A stretch of DNA of 64,000 bases from Thermomicrobiales bacterium (GTDB taxonomy: Bacteria > Chloroflexota > Chloroflexia > Thermomicrobiales > UBA6265): the NCBI GenBank assembly GCA_019637585.1, contig JAHBVL010000003.1, forward strand, positions 62,001 through 126,000, given 5' to 3'. How positions within the stretch are numbered: position 1 is the first letter of the stretch; each line of letters starts with the position of its first letter. Shown here in pieces: positions 8,124 to 16,104 of the stretch. Below the pieces are notes generated by a model that was not told the origin of the DNA, made no database searches, and was given only the letters and a program-made list of their open reading frames with translations. Position numbers and translations under genes: made by a program.

Positions 8124-9398
8124 GTGGACCGGGGCGCGGGACTCATCCGGAGCTACAGAGCCGCCTGGCATGCCGCCGGCCGGGGCCAATGGCTGCTCAT
8201 CGTCGGTTTCATCTTCGCCTCTCGCGTTCTCACGTTCAACGTTGCGTTCCCCCTCTATGCCAAAGCGCGCGGATTCGACTCGTCGCAAACCGGGCTGATG
8301 CTGGCGGCGGTGGCAATCTCTCTTTTCATCTTCGGCGCGCCACTCACCATCCTGAACACCAGAGGGCATGGCCGCAAGCTCTTCATCGCTGGTCCGTTGA
8401 CGGCAGCGCTGGGCATCACGGTCATCCTCCTGACCCCGGGCAGTCTCCTCCCGTTGATGCTCGCCGGCTGCCTGCTGGCGGGGATGGACAGCAACGTCTT
8501 CTGGACGATGGGCGACCCCCTCCTGGCCGGATCGACCGCCCGCGAGCATCGCGCCCAGGTATTCGCGCTCAAGTTCGCCCTCCTGACCTGCGGGTTCGCG
8601 CTTGGCGGATTGATTGGCGGCTGGGTGCCGGAGTTCCTCTCCCTGGCGGGCGTGTCCGACACCGGCATGTATGCGGGAGCGCTGGTGGTCGTTCTGGGAC
8701 TCCACCTTGCCCAATCCTGGTGCTACTGGAGGATGCCCATCGAGCATCCGGAACAGGCCGCCGCCACACTCCGCACCGAGAGCGATATACCCCGGTTCAC
8801 CGGCTTGGCTTTCTGGGGAGTGATGCTCCTGATGCTGGTGCCCGAAATGGGGATGTCGTCCGGCTATGCCGCCACCAGACCCTATCTCTCCCTCTTTTTC
8901 GATGAACGCTTCGGACTCTCTCCCGGCGCCACCGGTACGGCATTGAGCATCATGCAGCTGATGGGTGGGGTAGGAGCGTTGCTGATTCCGTCGATTGCCC
9001 GGGCTCATGGCTCGCTCCGGACGATGGGTGGTCTGCGGATGCTCGGCGGCGCCATGATCGCCGGTGCGATCGGCGCGCCGGTCGTTCCCGTGGCCATTCT
9101 CTGCCTCTTCGTCCACTACTCCGTGGTCGACGGCACCGGAGCCACCTTCGTCAACGAAGTCATGGAGCGCCTGCCGGCCGTGCAGCGCACCACCTTTGCC
9201 GCGGTCTCCGCCGGCTCCTGGAGCCTCTTTTCGGCCTTGTCGACTTCCGCCAGCGGGTATCTCCAGGATGTCAGCGGATTCGGAGCCGCCTTTGGCCTGG
9301 GCGCCGGCGCCTATTTCGTCTCCGCGGCGTGGCTCTTCTTCGTCTATCCCCGCCTCCCCCTCCTGAAGGCACATCCCTCACCAGGCGCCACGCACTGA
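8124..9398 (+). CDS. Major facilitator superfamily transporter
   Basis: This 424-residue integral membrane protein has about twelve hydrophobic segments arranged as two halves, the second beginning near residue 225 (FTGLAFWGVMLLMLVPEMG). A charged loop with GRK follows TM2-3, in the place of the MFS motif A. The start is GTG at 8124, three bases after the trpS stop, so translation may be coupled. The substrate cannot be predicted; the general appearance is that of drug/metabolite exporters of the inner membrane. Two short shared glycine-rich stretches (GLGAGAYF, GGVGALLIP) lie in TM segments. Confidence 0.85.
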   Translation: MDRGAGLIRSYRAAWHAAGRGQWLLIVGFIFASRVLTFNVAFPLYAKARGFDSSQTGLMLAAVAISLFIFGAPLTILNTRGHGRKLFIAGPLTAALGITVILLTPGSLLPLMLAGCLLAGMDSNVFWTMGDPLLAGSTAREHRAQVFALKFALLTCGFALGGLIGGWVPEFLSLAGVSDTGMYAGALVVVLGLHLAQSWCYWRMPIEHPEQAAATLRTESDIPRFTGLAFWGVMLLMLVPEMGMSSGYAATRPYLSLFFDERFGLSPGATGTALSIMQLMGGVGALLIPSIARAHGSLRTMGGLRMLGGAMIAGAIGAPVVPVAILCLFVHYSVVDGTGATFVNEVMERLPAVQRTTFAAVSAGSWSLFSALSTSASGYLQDVSGFGAAFGLGAGAYFVSAAWLFFVYPRLPLLKAHPSPGATH

Positions 9399-9474
9399 CC
9401 GGAGAAAACCCTGTGCTACCATCCCGGCAGGCAGTCGGTACGCCCTCACCAGCAAGAAAGCACCAGCATCAATC

Positions 9475-10476
9475 ATGGATAACGACCCATTTCTCGACGA
9501 TTCGTTCGATCTCGACATCATGGGTTTCGATGAACTCACCCCATGGGAACGCGTCAATCTGGCGGTGAGCGGCGAGGAAGTCGATCGCCTACCAGTCTGC
9601 TTCTGGCATCACTTCAAACCGGAAGGATCGGGGCGCAAGCTGGCCGAAGCCACCTATGCCTTCTTCATCCATGAATTCGATCTCGACATCGCCAAGATCA
9701 TGCCGGACATCCCCTATCCCTTCCCGCACAACTCGATCAGTTCGATCGATGACTGGCGTCTGATCGAGCCGATCGACGAATCCTCTCGCTACTTCCAGCA
9801 GCGGATCGAAGCGGTTCGCCTGCTGCGCGAGATGGCCGGTCCATCGATTCCCATCGTGATGACCTATTTCAGCCCGCTGGCGGAGCTCATGTATTTCGCC
9901 GGAAACAAACGGCTGGTCGCCGAGCACGCTCAACAGCACCCGGCCATCATCCATCAGGCATTGCACACGGTGGCCATGAATCTGAAGCGGCAGATCGACA
10001 TGGTCATCGATGCGGGAGCGGACGGCATCTTCTTTGCTGCCCAGGGTTGCACGCGGTCGCTCATGACAGAAGATGTCTACCGCGAAATCGGCCGCCCCTA
10101 CGATCTCATCGCGCTGGAGGGAGCCGCCGACGCCTGGCTAAACATCCTCCACGTCCATGGCGACAAAGATCTCATGTTCGATGCGGTGCTCGACTATCCG
10201 GTCAGCGTGCTGAGCTGGTCGGACCGGCTGGCCGGACCCAGTCTTCGCGAGGCCCGAACCAAAACCAGCAAGTGCCTGATGGGCGGCTGGCACGAGTTCG
10301 GCCCGCTCTCCAACGGTCCGGAAGCGGCGATCCTGAAAGAAGCGGAAGATGCCGTCGCCCAGACCAATGGCCGCAAGTTCATCCTGGCCAACGGTTGTTC
10401 GGTGCCGGATGACACCGACCACGAGTGGCTGCACATGGCCCGCGATCTCGTCGAAACGATTCAGTTTCCGTCGTAG
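9475..10476 (+). CDS. Uroporphyrinogen decarboxylase-family protein, not canonical HemE
   Basis: This is a 333-residue TIM-barrel protein of the URO-D superfamily, which holds HemE and the corrinoid/methylthiol methyltransferases (MtaA, CmuA type). The family C-terminal block FILANGCSVPDDTD and the barrel segments DGIFFAAQGC and LHVHGDKD are present. The RQAGRYLPEYR-like motif of true HemE is missing; the equivalent N-terminal region reads LPVCFWHHF. A role in haem synthesis is therefore doubtful and a methyl- or C1-transfer role is possible. The ATG at 9475 opens a frame whose first 20 residues are acidic. Its 3' end overlaps the convergent MFS gene by 16 nt. Confidence 0.82.
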   Translation: MDNDPFLDDSFDLDIMGFDELTPWERVNLAVSGEEVDRLPVCFWHHFKPEGSGRKLAEATYAFFIHEFDLDIAKIMPDIPYPFPHNSISSIDDWRLIEPIDESSRYFQQRIEAVRLLREMAGPSIPIVMTYFSPLAELMYFAGNKRLVAEHAQQHPAIIHQALHTVAMNLKRQIDMVIDAGADGIFFAAQGCTRSLMTEDVYREIGRPYDLIALEGAADAWLNILHVHGDKDLMFDAVLDYPVSVLSWSDRLAGPSLREARTKTSKCLMGGWHEFGPLSNGPEAAILKEAEDAVAQTNGRKFILANGCSVPDDTDHEWLHMARDLVETIQFPS

Positions 10477-11696
10477 AGCCGGGTGGGAATTCCCCTCGCC
10501 AGCACCAGGCAGAGGAGACTGACCACCATCACAAAGGTGAGGGTCGTGCGGGTGGAGATGCCGTCGGCGATCAACCCGCCGATGATCGGTGTGATCGCCA
10601 GACCGATGTAACCACCCGCCAGCGTGACGCCTGCCGCCGAAGCCGGATCGTCCGGCATCGAGATTCCTGCCACGCTCAGCGCGGTCGGACCGATGCCGGC
10701 CAACCCGAACCCGGCCAGCGCGCATCCGGCCATGGCCAGAACGATCCACGTTTCGGTCACGATCATCGCGCCACCCACGATCGAGATCGCTCCCTGCACC
10801 ATGATCGCCCGCTGCACACCCAACGCCGCGATCATCTTGCCGTTCAGCAACCGCCCAAAGAGCATGGCGATGGCAAATGCCACGATGCAGGCGGCCGCGA
10901 ACGAGCTATCGACATCGCGCTCGTCCCTCAGATAGAGCGCGGTCCAATCGGCAACCAGCGCTTCACCGGCAAACGAAAGCGCCGTCAACACGCCGCAGAG
11001 ACGAATCAGGGGCGAAGCCAGCGCTCCCCGGTAGTCGATCGCCTCGGGCGACGCGTTCGCCTTGTCTGTCCGATCCCACGATCGCATCGGCAGAACCAGG
11101 AACGCGGCCAGGGCCAGCAAAACCGCAACCAGACCAGCATAGAGCGACCGGTAGGTCAACCCCACGGCGAGACCGAGAGCCACGGCTCCCGCTCCCGCGA
11201 TCGAACCAGCGCTGAACATGGCGTGGAGTGGACCCATCAGATGCCGGCCGGTAACTCGCTCGGCGTCCATCGTCAGGGTGTTGGCCGTCAGATCGACCAG
11301 GGCGATACCCAGACCACGAACGATCATGATCGACGCCAGCACCACGAGACCGCCGGTGATCCCCGCAACCGCGGCAGAGCTGATAGCGAGGAGAACCAGC
11401 GAAAGGGTCAGCACCGTGAATTTGCCGCCAGCAGCGGTGATCCGGGCGCCGAACACGAGGATGGGCAACGACAACGCCAGACCGGCGCCGATCATGAAAC
11501 CGAACTGCGATTTGGAGACATCGAACGCGTCGAGCACATCGGGCCAGAGCGGTCCGCCCATGCCAAAAAAGAGCCCGATCGCGGCAAGCCCGCCGCCGAT
11601 CGCGGTCAGCATGCCGTCCGGCAGCTGCCCCTTCGCGACTGGTTCGATGGCCGTACTCGATCGTTCTGACGCGGGACTCGACGCCTCAGCGGTCAT
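10461..11696 (-). CDS. Major facilitator superfamily transporter
   Basis: This is a 411-residue carrier with twelve predicted membrane segments and two pseudo-symmetric halves, related to the FucP/YfkF-type or sugar/unknown MFS groups. The initiator at 11696 (MTAEASS) is preceded by GGTGGGAGG. Upstream in-frame codons to 11870 lie in a non-conserved, arginine-rich stretch. The C-terminal half contains GLAGIGPTALSVAG and AAGVTLAGGYIGLAITPIIGG, typical of MFS TM10-11 loops. It is transcribed away from the ferredoxin reductase region on the same strand, with 186 nt between. The substrate is unknown. Confidence 0.85.
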   Translation of the reverse strand: MTAEASSPASERSSTAIEPVAKGQLPDGMLTAIGGGLAAIGLFFGMGGPLWPDVLDAFDVSKSQFGFMIGAGLALSLPILVFGARITAAGGKFTVLTLSLVLLAISSAAVAGITGGLVVLASIMIVRGLGIALVDLTANTLTMDAERVTGRHLMGPLHAMFSAGSIAGAGAVALGLAVGLTYRSLYAGLVAVLLALAAFLVLPMRSWDRTDKANASPEAIDYRGALASPLIRLCGVLTALSFAGEALVADWTALYLRDERDVDSSFAAACIVAFAIAMLFGRLLNGKMIAALGVQRAIMVQGAISIVGGAMIVTETWIVLAMAGCALAGFGLAGIGPTALSVAGISMPDDPASAAGVTLAGGYIGLAITPIIGGLIADGISTRTTLTFVMVVSLLCLVLARGIPTRLYDGN

Positions 11697-11882
11697 GATC
11701 CTCCCACCCGGCGCGTACACCAACGCGTGATGCATTGACGCCGCCCCAAACACATGAACCCGCCATTGCGGGAATCCGCCCGGCACGGCATGAAAACGGC
11801 GCGTAGCCTCGCCATTCCTGGCGCCTTCGCCCACGCCCGATGGTCGGCGCAAGCCGTTCCACCATTGCACATAACCGGGAAA

Positions 11883-12929
11883 CTACTCGGCCGCGCTTTC
11901 GCCTTCGCGAGCCGCCATGATGTTCGTGGAATGTCCAGGATCGAGTCTGGCGCCGGGATTCACGACCGTCGCCGCATGATTGACCGCGGTCACCGCTTCA
12001 GCGGCGCCGGTCGCGATCAGCTTGAACTTCGCCGGATAGGCCGCGATATCACCCGCCACGAAGACACCGGGGATATTCGATTCCATGGTGATCTTATCGA
12101 CGACGATCTGGTTGCGCTGCAGCTCGAAACCCCAGGTCTTCAGCGGACCAAGATCGGCAACGAATCCGATCGCCACGATCAGCTCGTCGGCTTCGATCCG
12201 GTTGACCTCACCGTCGGCATTCTTGAAATGCACCGCCGCCAACCGCCCGTGATCGCCTGCCTCGACCTGAGCCACTTCGCAGCCAGGGTAGTGGCAGGTC
12301 ACGGTCGACTCCTCGAGCTCCCGCACGGTCGCCTCATGCGCGCGGAACCGCGAGCGGTGAATGATGGTCACTTCCGACGCCACGGGCTCGAGCGTCACCG
12401 CCCAGTCGACGGCTGAGTCGCCCCCGCCGACGATGACGACTTTCTTATCTCGGAAATCCTCCACTCGCTTGGCGAAGTAGTGGACACCCTTTCCTTCCAG
12501 CTCATCGACTCCCGGCGCCGGAATGCGCTTCGGTTCGAAGGCTCCCACGCCACCGCAGATGATCACGGTTTTGCTGTACCGCGGACCATTCGATGTCTCG
12601 AGCTGAAATGTGCCGTCTTCCAGCTTCACCAGGCCGGTGACTTCCTCTTTCAGCCGGACCGTCGGATTCTGCCGCATCGCCTGCTGGTACATCTGCTCGA
12701 CCAGGTCTTTCGCCAGAACCTTGGGGAAACCGGCGACGTCGTAGATGTACTTTTCGGGATAGATCGCGGTCAGCGCTCCGCCCGGCTCTTCGAGCGAGTC
12801 GATGATCTGGGTGCTCATCTGACGCATGCCAGCGTAGAACGCGGCAAAGAGACCGGTGGGGCCGGCGCCGATGATCGTAACGTCATACAGGTCGCGATCG
12901 TCGCCGCTCCCGTTGGCCGAAATCGTCAT
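11883..12929 (-). CDS. Thioredoxin reductase-like ferredoxin--NADP+ reductase
   Basis: This 348-residue flavoprotein is of the TrxR-like FNR class (YumC type), which passes electrons between NADPH and ferredoxin or flavodoxin in the cytoplasm. FAD-binding GAGPTG lies near residue 21 and NADPH-binding GGGDSA near residue 165. A C-terminal GDIAAYPAKFKLIATGAAEA segment is present. The redox-active CxxC of thioredoxin reductase is absent from the central domain, which favours FNR over TrxB. The start at 12929 gives MTISANGSGDD; an upstream alternative at 12962 would add 11 residues. It is divergent from the aminotransferase across a spacer that carries a 21 bp dyad. Confidence 0.9.
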   Translation of the reverse strand: MTISANGSGDDRDLYDVTIIGAGPTGLFAAFYAGMRQMSTQIIDSLEEPGGALTAIYPEKYIYDVAGFPKVLAKDLVEQMYQQAMRQNPTVRLKEEVTGLVKLEDGTFQLETSNGPRYSKTVIICGGVGAFEPKRIPAPGVDELEGKGVHYFAKRVEDFRDKKVVIVGGGDSAVDWAVTLEPVASEVTIIHRSRFRAHEATVRELEESTVTCHYPGCEVAQVEAGDHGRLAAVHFKNADGEVNRIEADELIVAIGFVADLGPLKTWGFELQRNQIVVDKITMESNIPGVFVAGDIAAYPAKFKLIATGAAEAVTAVNHAATVVNPGARLDPGHSTNIMAAREGESAAE

Positions 12930-13071
12930 GCTTGTCTCGCCTGTGGATGATGAAGTGAACACAAATGATGAACGGTTTGCCGCGAAATCCGCAGCGCGCC
13001 GTTCGCTTGTGATTCTATCATCCGGCCTTTCCCCTTATGACGAGCCTCTTCAGCCGCTTTTGGGCGCTGAA

Positions 13072-13109
13072 CACAAGATGCAGCATCCTGTGCTGAATCC
13101 CCGTACAAT
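13072..13109 (+). promoter_or_regulatory. 21 bp dyad and candidate promoter between divergent genes
   Basis: CACAAGATGCAGCATC followed by CTGTG at 13072-13092 forms a palindrome (CACA-GATGC-A-GCATC-TGTG) with one mismatched pair. A TACAAT at 13104-13109 could be the -10 of the aminotransferase promoter, which would place the dyad over the -35 region, as for a repressor or activator site. No -35 hexamer of quality is seen. Confidence 0.45.
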
Positions 13110-13159
13110 CAGGAATAGTGTGATTTGCCTCCCGACTCCAGAAGGAGACCGACGTATCC

Positions 13160-14380
13160 ATGGCAGCGACCGTTTCACCATCCCGCGACTATTCCAGCCT
13201 GCTCTCCCTGCGTGGCAATAACCAGGGAGTCTCCCGGACAGGCGACCCCCGGGCGTCAGCGAACCTCATTTCGTTGATCTACGGCTATCCCGACGCGGGA
13301 TCGATGCCGACGACTGCCGTCGCGGAAGCAACGACGCGGGTCATGGAAACGCAGGGAGAATGGGCGCTGCAGTATGGCCGCACGCTCGGCGTGCTCCCCA
13401 TGGTCGATGCCCTGATCGAGAAACTCGCCCGGGACAATGACATTACCGCCACGCGCGACGAAGTCATGATCACGGCCGGCGGATCGCAAGCGCTCGCGTT
13501 GCTGCTCGATCTGCTCGTCGACCGGGGTGACACGATCATCCTCGAAGAACCGACCTGGATGGGCTTCATCTGGATGCTCAAGAATGTCGGCGGCAAAGCG
13601 GTTTCCGTGCCCCTCGACGAGCAGGGTATGAAGCTCGACATCCTGGAGAGCAAACTCAAATCGCTCAAAGCGGAAGGCATCACGCCGAAGTTCATCTATG
13701 TGATTCCGAATTTCCAGAACCCCAGCGGCGTTTCGATGCCGCTCGACCGGCGTCAGCGGCTCATCGAGCTGGCCAACGAATACGGAACTCTGATCGTGGA
13801 GGACGACGCCTACCACGACCTTCGCTACTCGGGCGAAACCCTGCCGACCATCTACTCGCTCGATACCACCGGTTCGACCTTCTATACCGCCACCCTGTCC
13901 AAAATCATGGGAGCGGGCATGCGCATCGGCTGGTTGGTCGGACCGGCTGACCTGATGGCCAAACTGTCTGTGCTCAAAGTCGATGGCTCGACCAACGTGT
14001 TCGGCTCGTTCGTCGCGGCGGAATGGATGCGCGACAACCTGGCCGGGCATATCGAGGAGTTGAAGCAGGTCTACGCGAGCCGTCGCGACGCGATGCTCGA
14101 CGCGCTGGAAGCAAACATGCCCGAGGGCGTGTCATGGACCAAACCGGACGGCGGCTTTTTCGTCTGGGTGACCGTTCCCGAACACCTCGACCTCACGGCG
14201 CTGCAGCCTTTCGCCAAAGAACGAGGCGTGGAATACCTGGCAGGCTCGACCTGCTACGTCGAAGGTGGCAAGAACACCCTCCGCCTCTCCTTCTCCTTCG
14301 CCACTGAGGATCAGATTCGCGAAGGCGTCCGCACCCTCGCCGACATCATCGCCGGAGAGCTGAAAGAGTCATCCCTCTAA
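13160..14380 (+). CDS. PLP-dependent class I/II aminotransferase
   Basis: This is a 406-residue fold-type I transaminase of the class I/II group, most like 2-aminoadipate/multi-substrate transaminases (LysN/MocR-catalytic domain type). The PLP lysine is in TATLSKIMGAGMRIGW. NFQNPSG carries the ring-stacking Asn region and EDDAYHDLRY the Asp that contacts the pyridine nitrogen. A C-terminal RLSFSF holds the substrate carboxylate Arg. The ATG follows GAAGGAG. No winged-helix N-terminus is present, so it is an enzyme and not a MocR regulator. It is a single gene, followed by repeat-rich DNA and the insertion sequence. Confidence 0.9.
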   Translation: MAATVSPSRDYSSLLSLRGNNQGVSRTGDPRASANLISLIYGYPDAGSMPTTAVAEATTRVMETQGEWALQYGRTLGVLPMVDALIEKLARDNDITATRDEVMITAGGSQALALLLDLLVDRGDTIILEEPTWMGFIWMLKNVGGKAVSVPLDEQGMKLDILESKLKSLKAEGITPKFIYVIPNFQNPSGVSMPLDRRQRLIELANEYGTLIVEDDAYHDLRYSGETLPTIYSLDTTGSTFYTATLSKIMGAGMRIGWLVGPADLMAKLSVLKVDGSTNVFGSFVAAEWMRDNLAGHIEELKQVYASRRDAMLDALEANMPEGVSWTKPDGGFFVWVTVPEHLDLTALQPFAKERGVEYLAGSTCYVEGGKNTLRLSFSFATEDQIREGVRTLADIIAGELKESSL

Positions 14381-14390
14381 CTCAGGAGTC

Positions 14391-14535
14391 TCCCTCACCC
14401 CCAACCCCTCTCCCGACCGGAGATATCCCTCACCCCCAACCCCTCTCCCGACCGCGGGAGAGGGGAGTACGTGCTATTTCCCATTTCCATTTGCTCACCG
14501 CCCATTTCCCATTTCCCATTTCCTATTTCCCTTTA
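14391..14535. repeat. Duplicated C-rich repeat with perfect hairpin, then CCCATTT low-complexity tract
   Basis: TCCCTCACCCCCAACCCCTC and the following TCCCGACCG occur twice, at 14391-14419 and 14426-14454. The second copy continues into a perfect 11 bp stem, CCCCTCTCCCG / CGGGAGAGGGG with loop ACCG (14440-14465). It is followed by degenerate CCCATTTCC units to about 14535. The hairpin recurs at 27234-27259 and 50525-50550. It may act as a terminator for the aminotransferase gene, though no T-run follows. Confidence 0.75.
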
Positions 14536-14555
14536 CCCCTTGCCCTTTGCCTGGT

Positions 14556-14849
14556 ATGGAATGATTTGTCAACCCAGCGGGCGCCTGTCCTTCTTTCAGT
14601 CGTCGTCGTTCTCCTTTCGTTCATGATCGTGCTCGTGTGGCGCAGTGTGGTGAAACCGGCGGACGACCCACCAGGTCCAGCGACGATGGATCACCCTGGT
14701 ATACGCGGATTGGCTACCGCATGATCATGATCCGTCTGGGGCTGCCTCGCTCTTTGGGCGCGGATTGGGTACCGCAAGGCAAAGGCCGAGGGTTCCCCGA
14801 CATCGGCTGCGGCTCCTCCGCCGGCATCACCACACCACGCTGTTCGGTG
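14556..14849 (-). ncRNA. Candidate bridge/seek RNA region of the IS110/IS1111 element
   Basis: IS1111-group elements are known to encode a guide RNA (seekRNA/bridge RNA) in the non-coding region 3' of the transposase. Here 294 nt follow the stop. In the transcribed sense a stem can form between GGGGAACC and GGTACCC (about 14766-14797 on the plus strand) enclosing a 17 nt loop with CCTTTGCCTTG. A 17 nt motif, GCGGTAnCCAATCCGCG, is present twice (plus-strand 14704-14720 and 14759-14775), as if two related structured loops were made. The RNA is an inference; boundaries and promoter are unknown. Confidence 0.45.
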
Positions 14850-15932
14850 TCAGGCACTCCTCCCAAGCTGTCCAATCGCCCAGATGAAACCAGCCAGCGC
14901 CCGGGCCACGGCAATGATCGCCACCTGCCGCGGTTTACCCCGATTGACCAGTTTCCAGTAGATCGTGTGCAAGCGGACCCTCGCCTTGTGGGCGATCTCT
15001 TCCGCCGGGGTTGTCGGCTTCGGTCGGTTGCTCCCTTTATAGGGTCGTGTGTAGTGCCAGGCCGCCTCCACCAGCAGGAAGCGCAGGTGGGCATTGCCCG
15101 TCCGGGTGATCGATCCCCGGCTCTGCCGACCTCCGCTGGAGTGCTCCCGGGGCACCGTTCCGTTGTAGGCCATGTAGGCCGGCGCCGAGTCAAAGCGGGT
15201 CAGATCACCCGACTCGGCCACAATCCCGGCTGCCGTCACCACGCCCACCCCATGCAGGGCTTGCAGATTGACCATGGTCTCGGCCATGCTGCTCTCCAGG
15301 CTGGCGGTCGTCAGGGCCGCCGTCAACCGCTTCACCCGGTCTTCCGCACTCCGCACCGCCTGCCGATCATCCTCCAGCACGAACTGGGCGGTGGCGTCCG
15401 GAACGGTCACCTCCTCCAGCCACCGCCACCACCGTTGCGTCCATCGCGATCCTGCCGGTTCCGTCACCCCCTGCTGGGTCAGCAACTTCAACAGCCGTTG
15501 CCGCTGCCGGTGTTGATCGCGCACCGCCTGCTCGCGGGCTCGCGACAGCGCCCGAAATCCCTCCAGCTCCCGACTCGGCAGCGGCACCGCCGTCAGCAAC
15601 CCCGTGCTTAGCAGGTGCGCCAACTGCCGCGCGTCCCGCCGGTCGTTCTTGATCCGGTCTCCCGGTCGTCGCGGGATCAGCGCCGGCGCCACCACCACGC
15701 AGGCAATCTCCATCTTCGCTAGCTGTCGGGCGATCCCATAGCCGCACGGTCCCGCTTCGTAGCAGACCCTCAGCTCCTCTCGCGCTCCCCAGCTGGGCAC
15801 CCGTTTGGCCAGCTGGTCCGGTCGATTCGGAAAGGTCCCCAGTTCTCGAATCTCCCCATCCGCCGTGATCGCCGCCGCTGTGATCGTCTCCTTATGCGCA
15901 TCCAGTCCAATCCATGTGCTACCGTGTGCCAT
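14850..15932 (-). CDS. IS110-family DEDD transposase (recombinase)
   Basis: This is a 360-residue transposase. The N-terminal RuvC-like DEDD domain has D11 in GLDAHKE, E59 in CYEAGP and D97/D100 in KNDRRDA. The C-terminal transposase-20 domain contains LHGVGVVTAAGI and the serine motif EHSSGG (S265/S266) before RGSITRTGN, the proposed nucleophile region. A coiled-coil linker lies between (about residues 120-220). Length is standard and no frame breaks are present, so the enzyme may be active. It acts with an element-encoded guide RNA in characterised relatives. Confidence 0.95.
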   Translation of the reverse strand: MAHGSTWIGLDAHKETITAAAITADGEIRELGTFPNRPDQLAKRVPSWGAREELRVCYEAGPCGYGIARQLAKMEIACVVVAPALIPRRPGDRIKNDRRDARQLAHLLSTGLLTAVPLPSRELEGFRALSRAREQAVRDQHRQRQRLLKLLTQQGVTEPAGSRWTQRWWRWLEEVTVPDATAQFVLEDDRQAVRSAEDRVKRLTAALTTASLESSMAETMVNLQALHGVGVVTAAGIVAESGDLTRFDSAPAYMAYNGTVPREHSSGGRQSRGSITRTGNAHLRFLLVEAAWHYTRPYKGSNRPKPTTPAEEIAHKARVRLHTIYWKLVNRGKPRQVAIIAVARALAGFIWAIGQLGRSA

Positions 15933-16104
15933 GACCGATCTCCTGTCGCGTGTAGCTCGGCGCGCCCTGTGCGCGCAACCTACGATAGTTCGCGTCCACG
16001 GGGTCGGTCATTCCATTGTCTCTTTTGCCTTTTGCCTTTTACCCTCCGCCCCGTACGTATACTTCCCCCAGTGACATTCCCGCTCTGTCGCCGGATACTG
16101 CCCC

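Larger units (their letters stand above)
14549..16019 (-). mobile_element. IS110-family (IS1111-like) insertion sequence, apparently intact
   Basis: A DEDD transposase gene is flanked by non-coding ends that share a subterminal inverted repeat. ATGGAATGA followed by an ACCC-containing tract is at 14556 on the plus strand, and the same motif reads inward from 16016 on the minus strand. No terminal IR or clear target duplication is seen, as expected for this family. Total length of about 1.46 kb is normal. Flanks on both sides are CCTTTGCC/TTTTGCC low-complexity DNA. The long non-coding end is 3' of the transposase, which favours the IS1111 group. Exact tips are uncertain by several bases. Confidence 0.8.

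Noticed and set aside
7806-9374. A 522-codon minus-strand open frame opposite the MFS gene and trpS end
   Set aside because: Composition is Gly/Glu/Arg biased without hydrophobic or catalytic motifs; the plus-strand membrane protein is convincing.
9475-10476. Annotation as hemE
   Set aside because: The RQAGRY-type motif of true uroporphyrinogen decarboxylase is absent and no haem genes are nearby.
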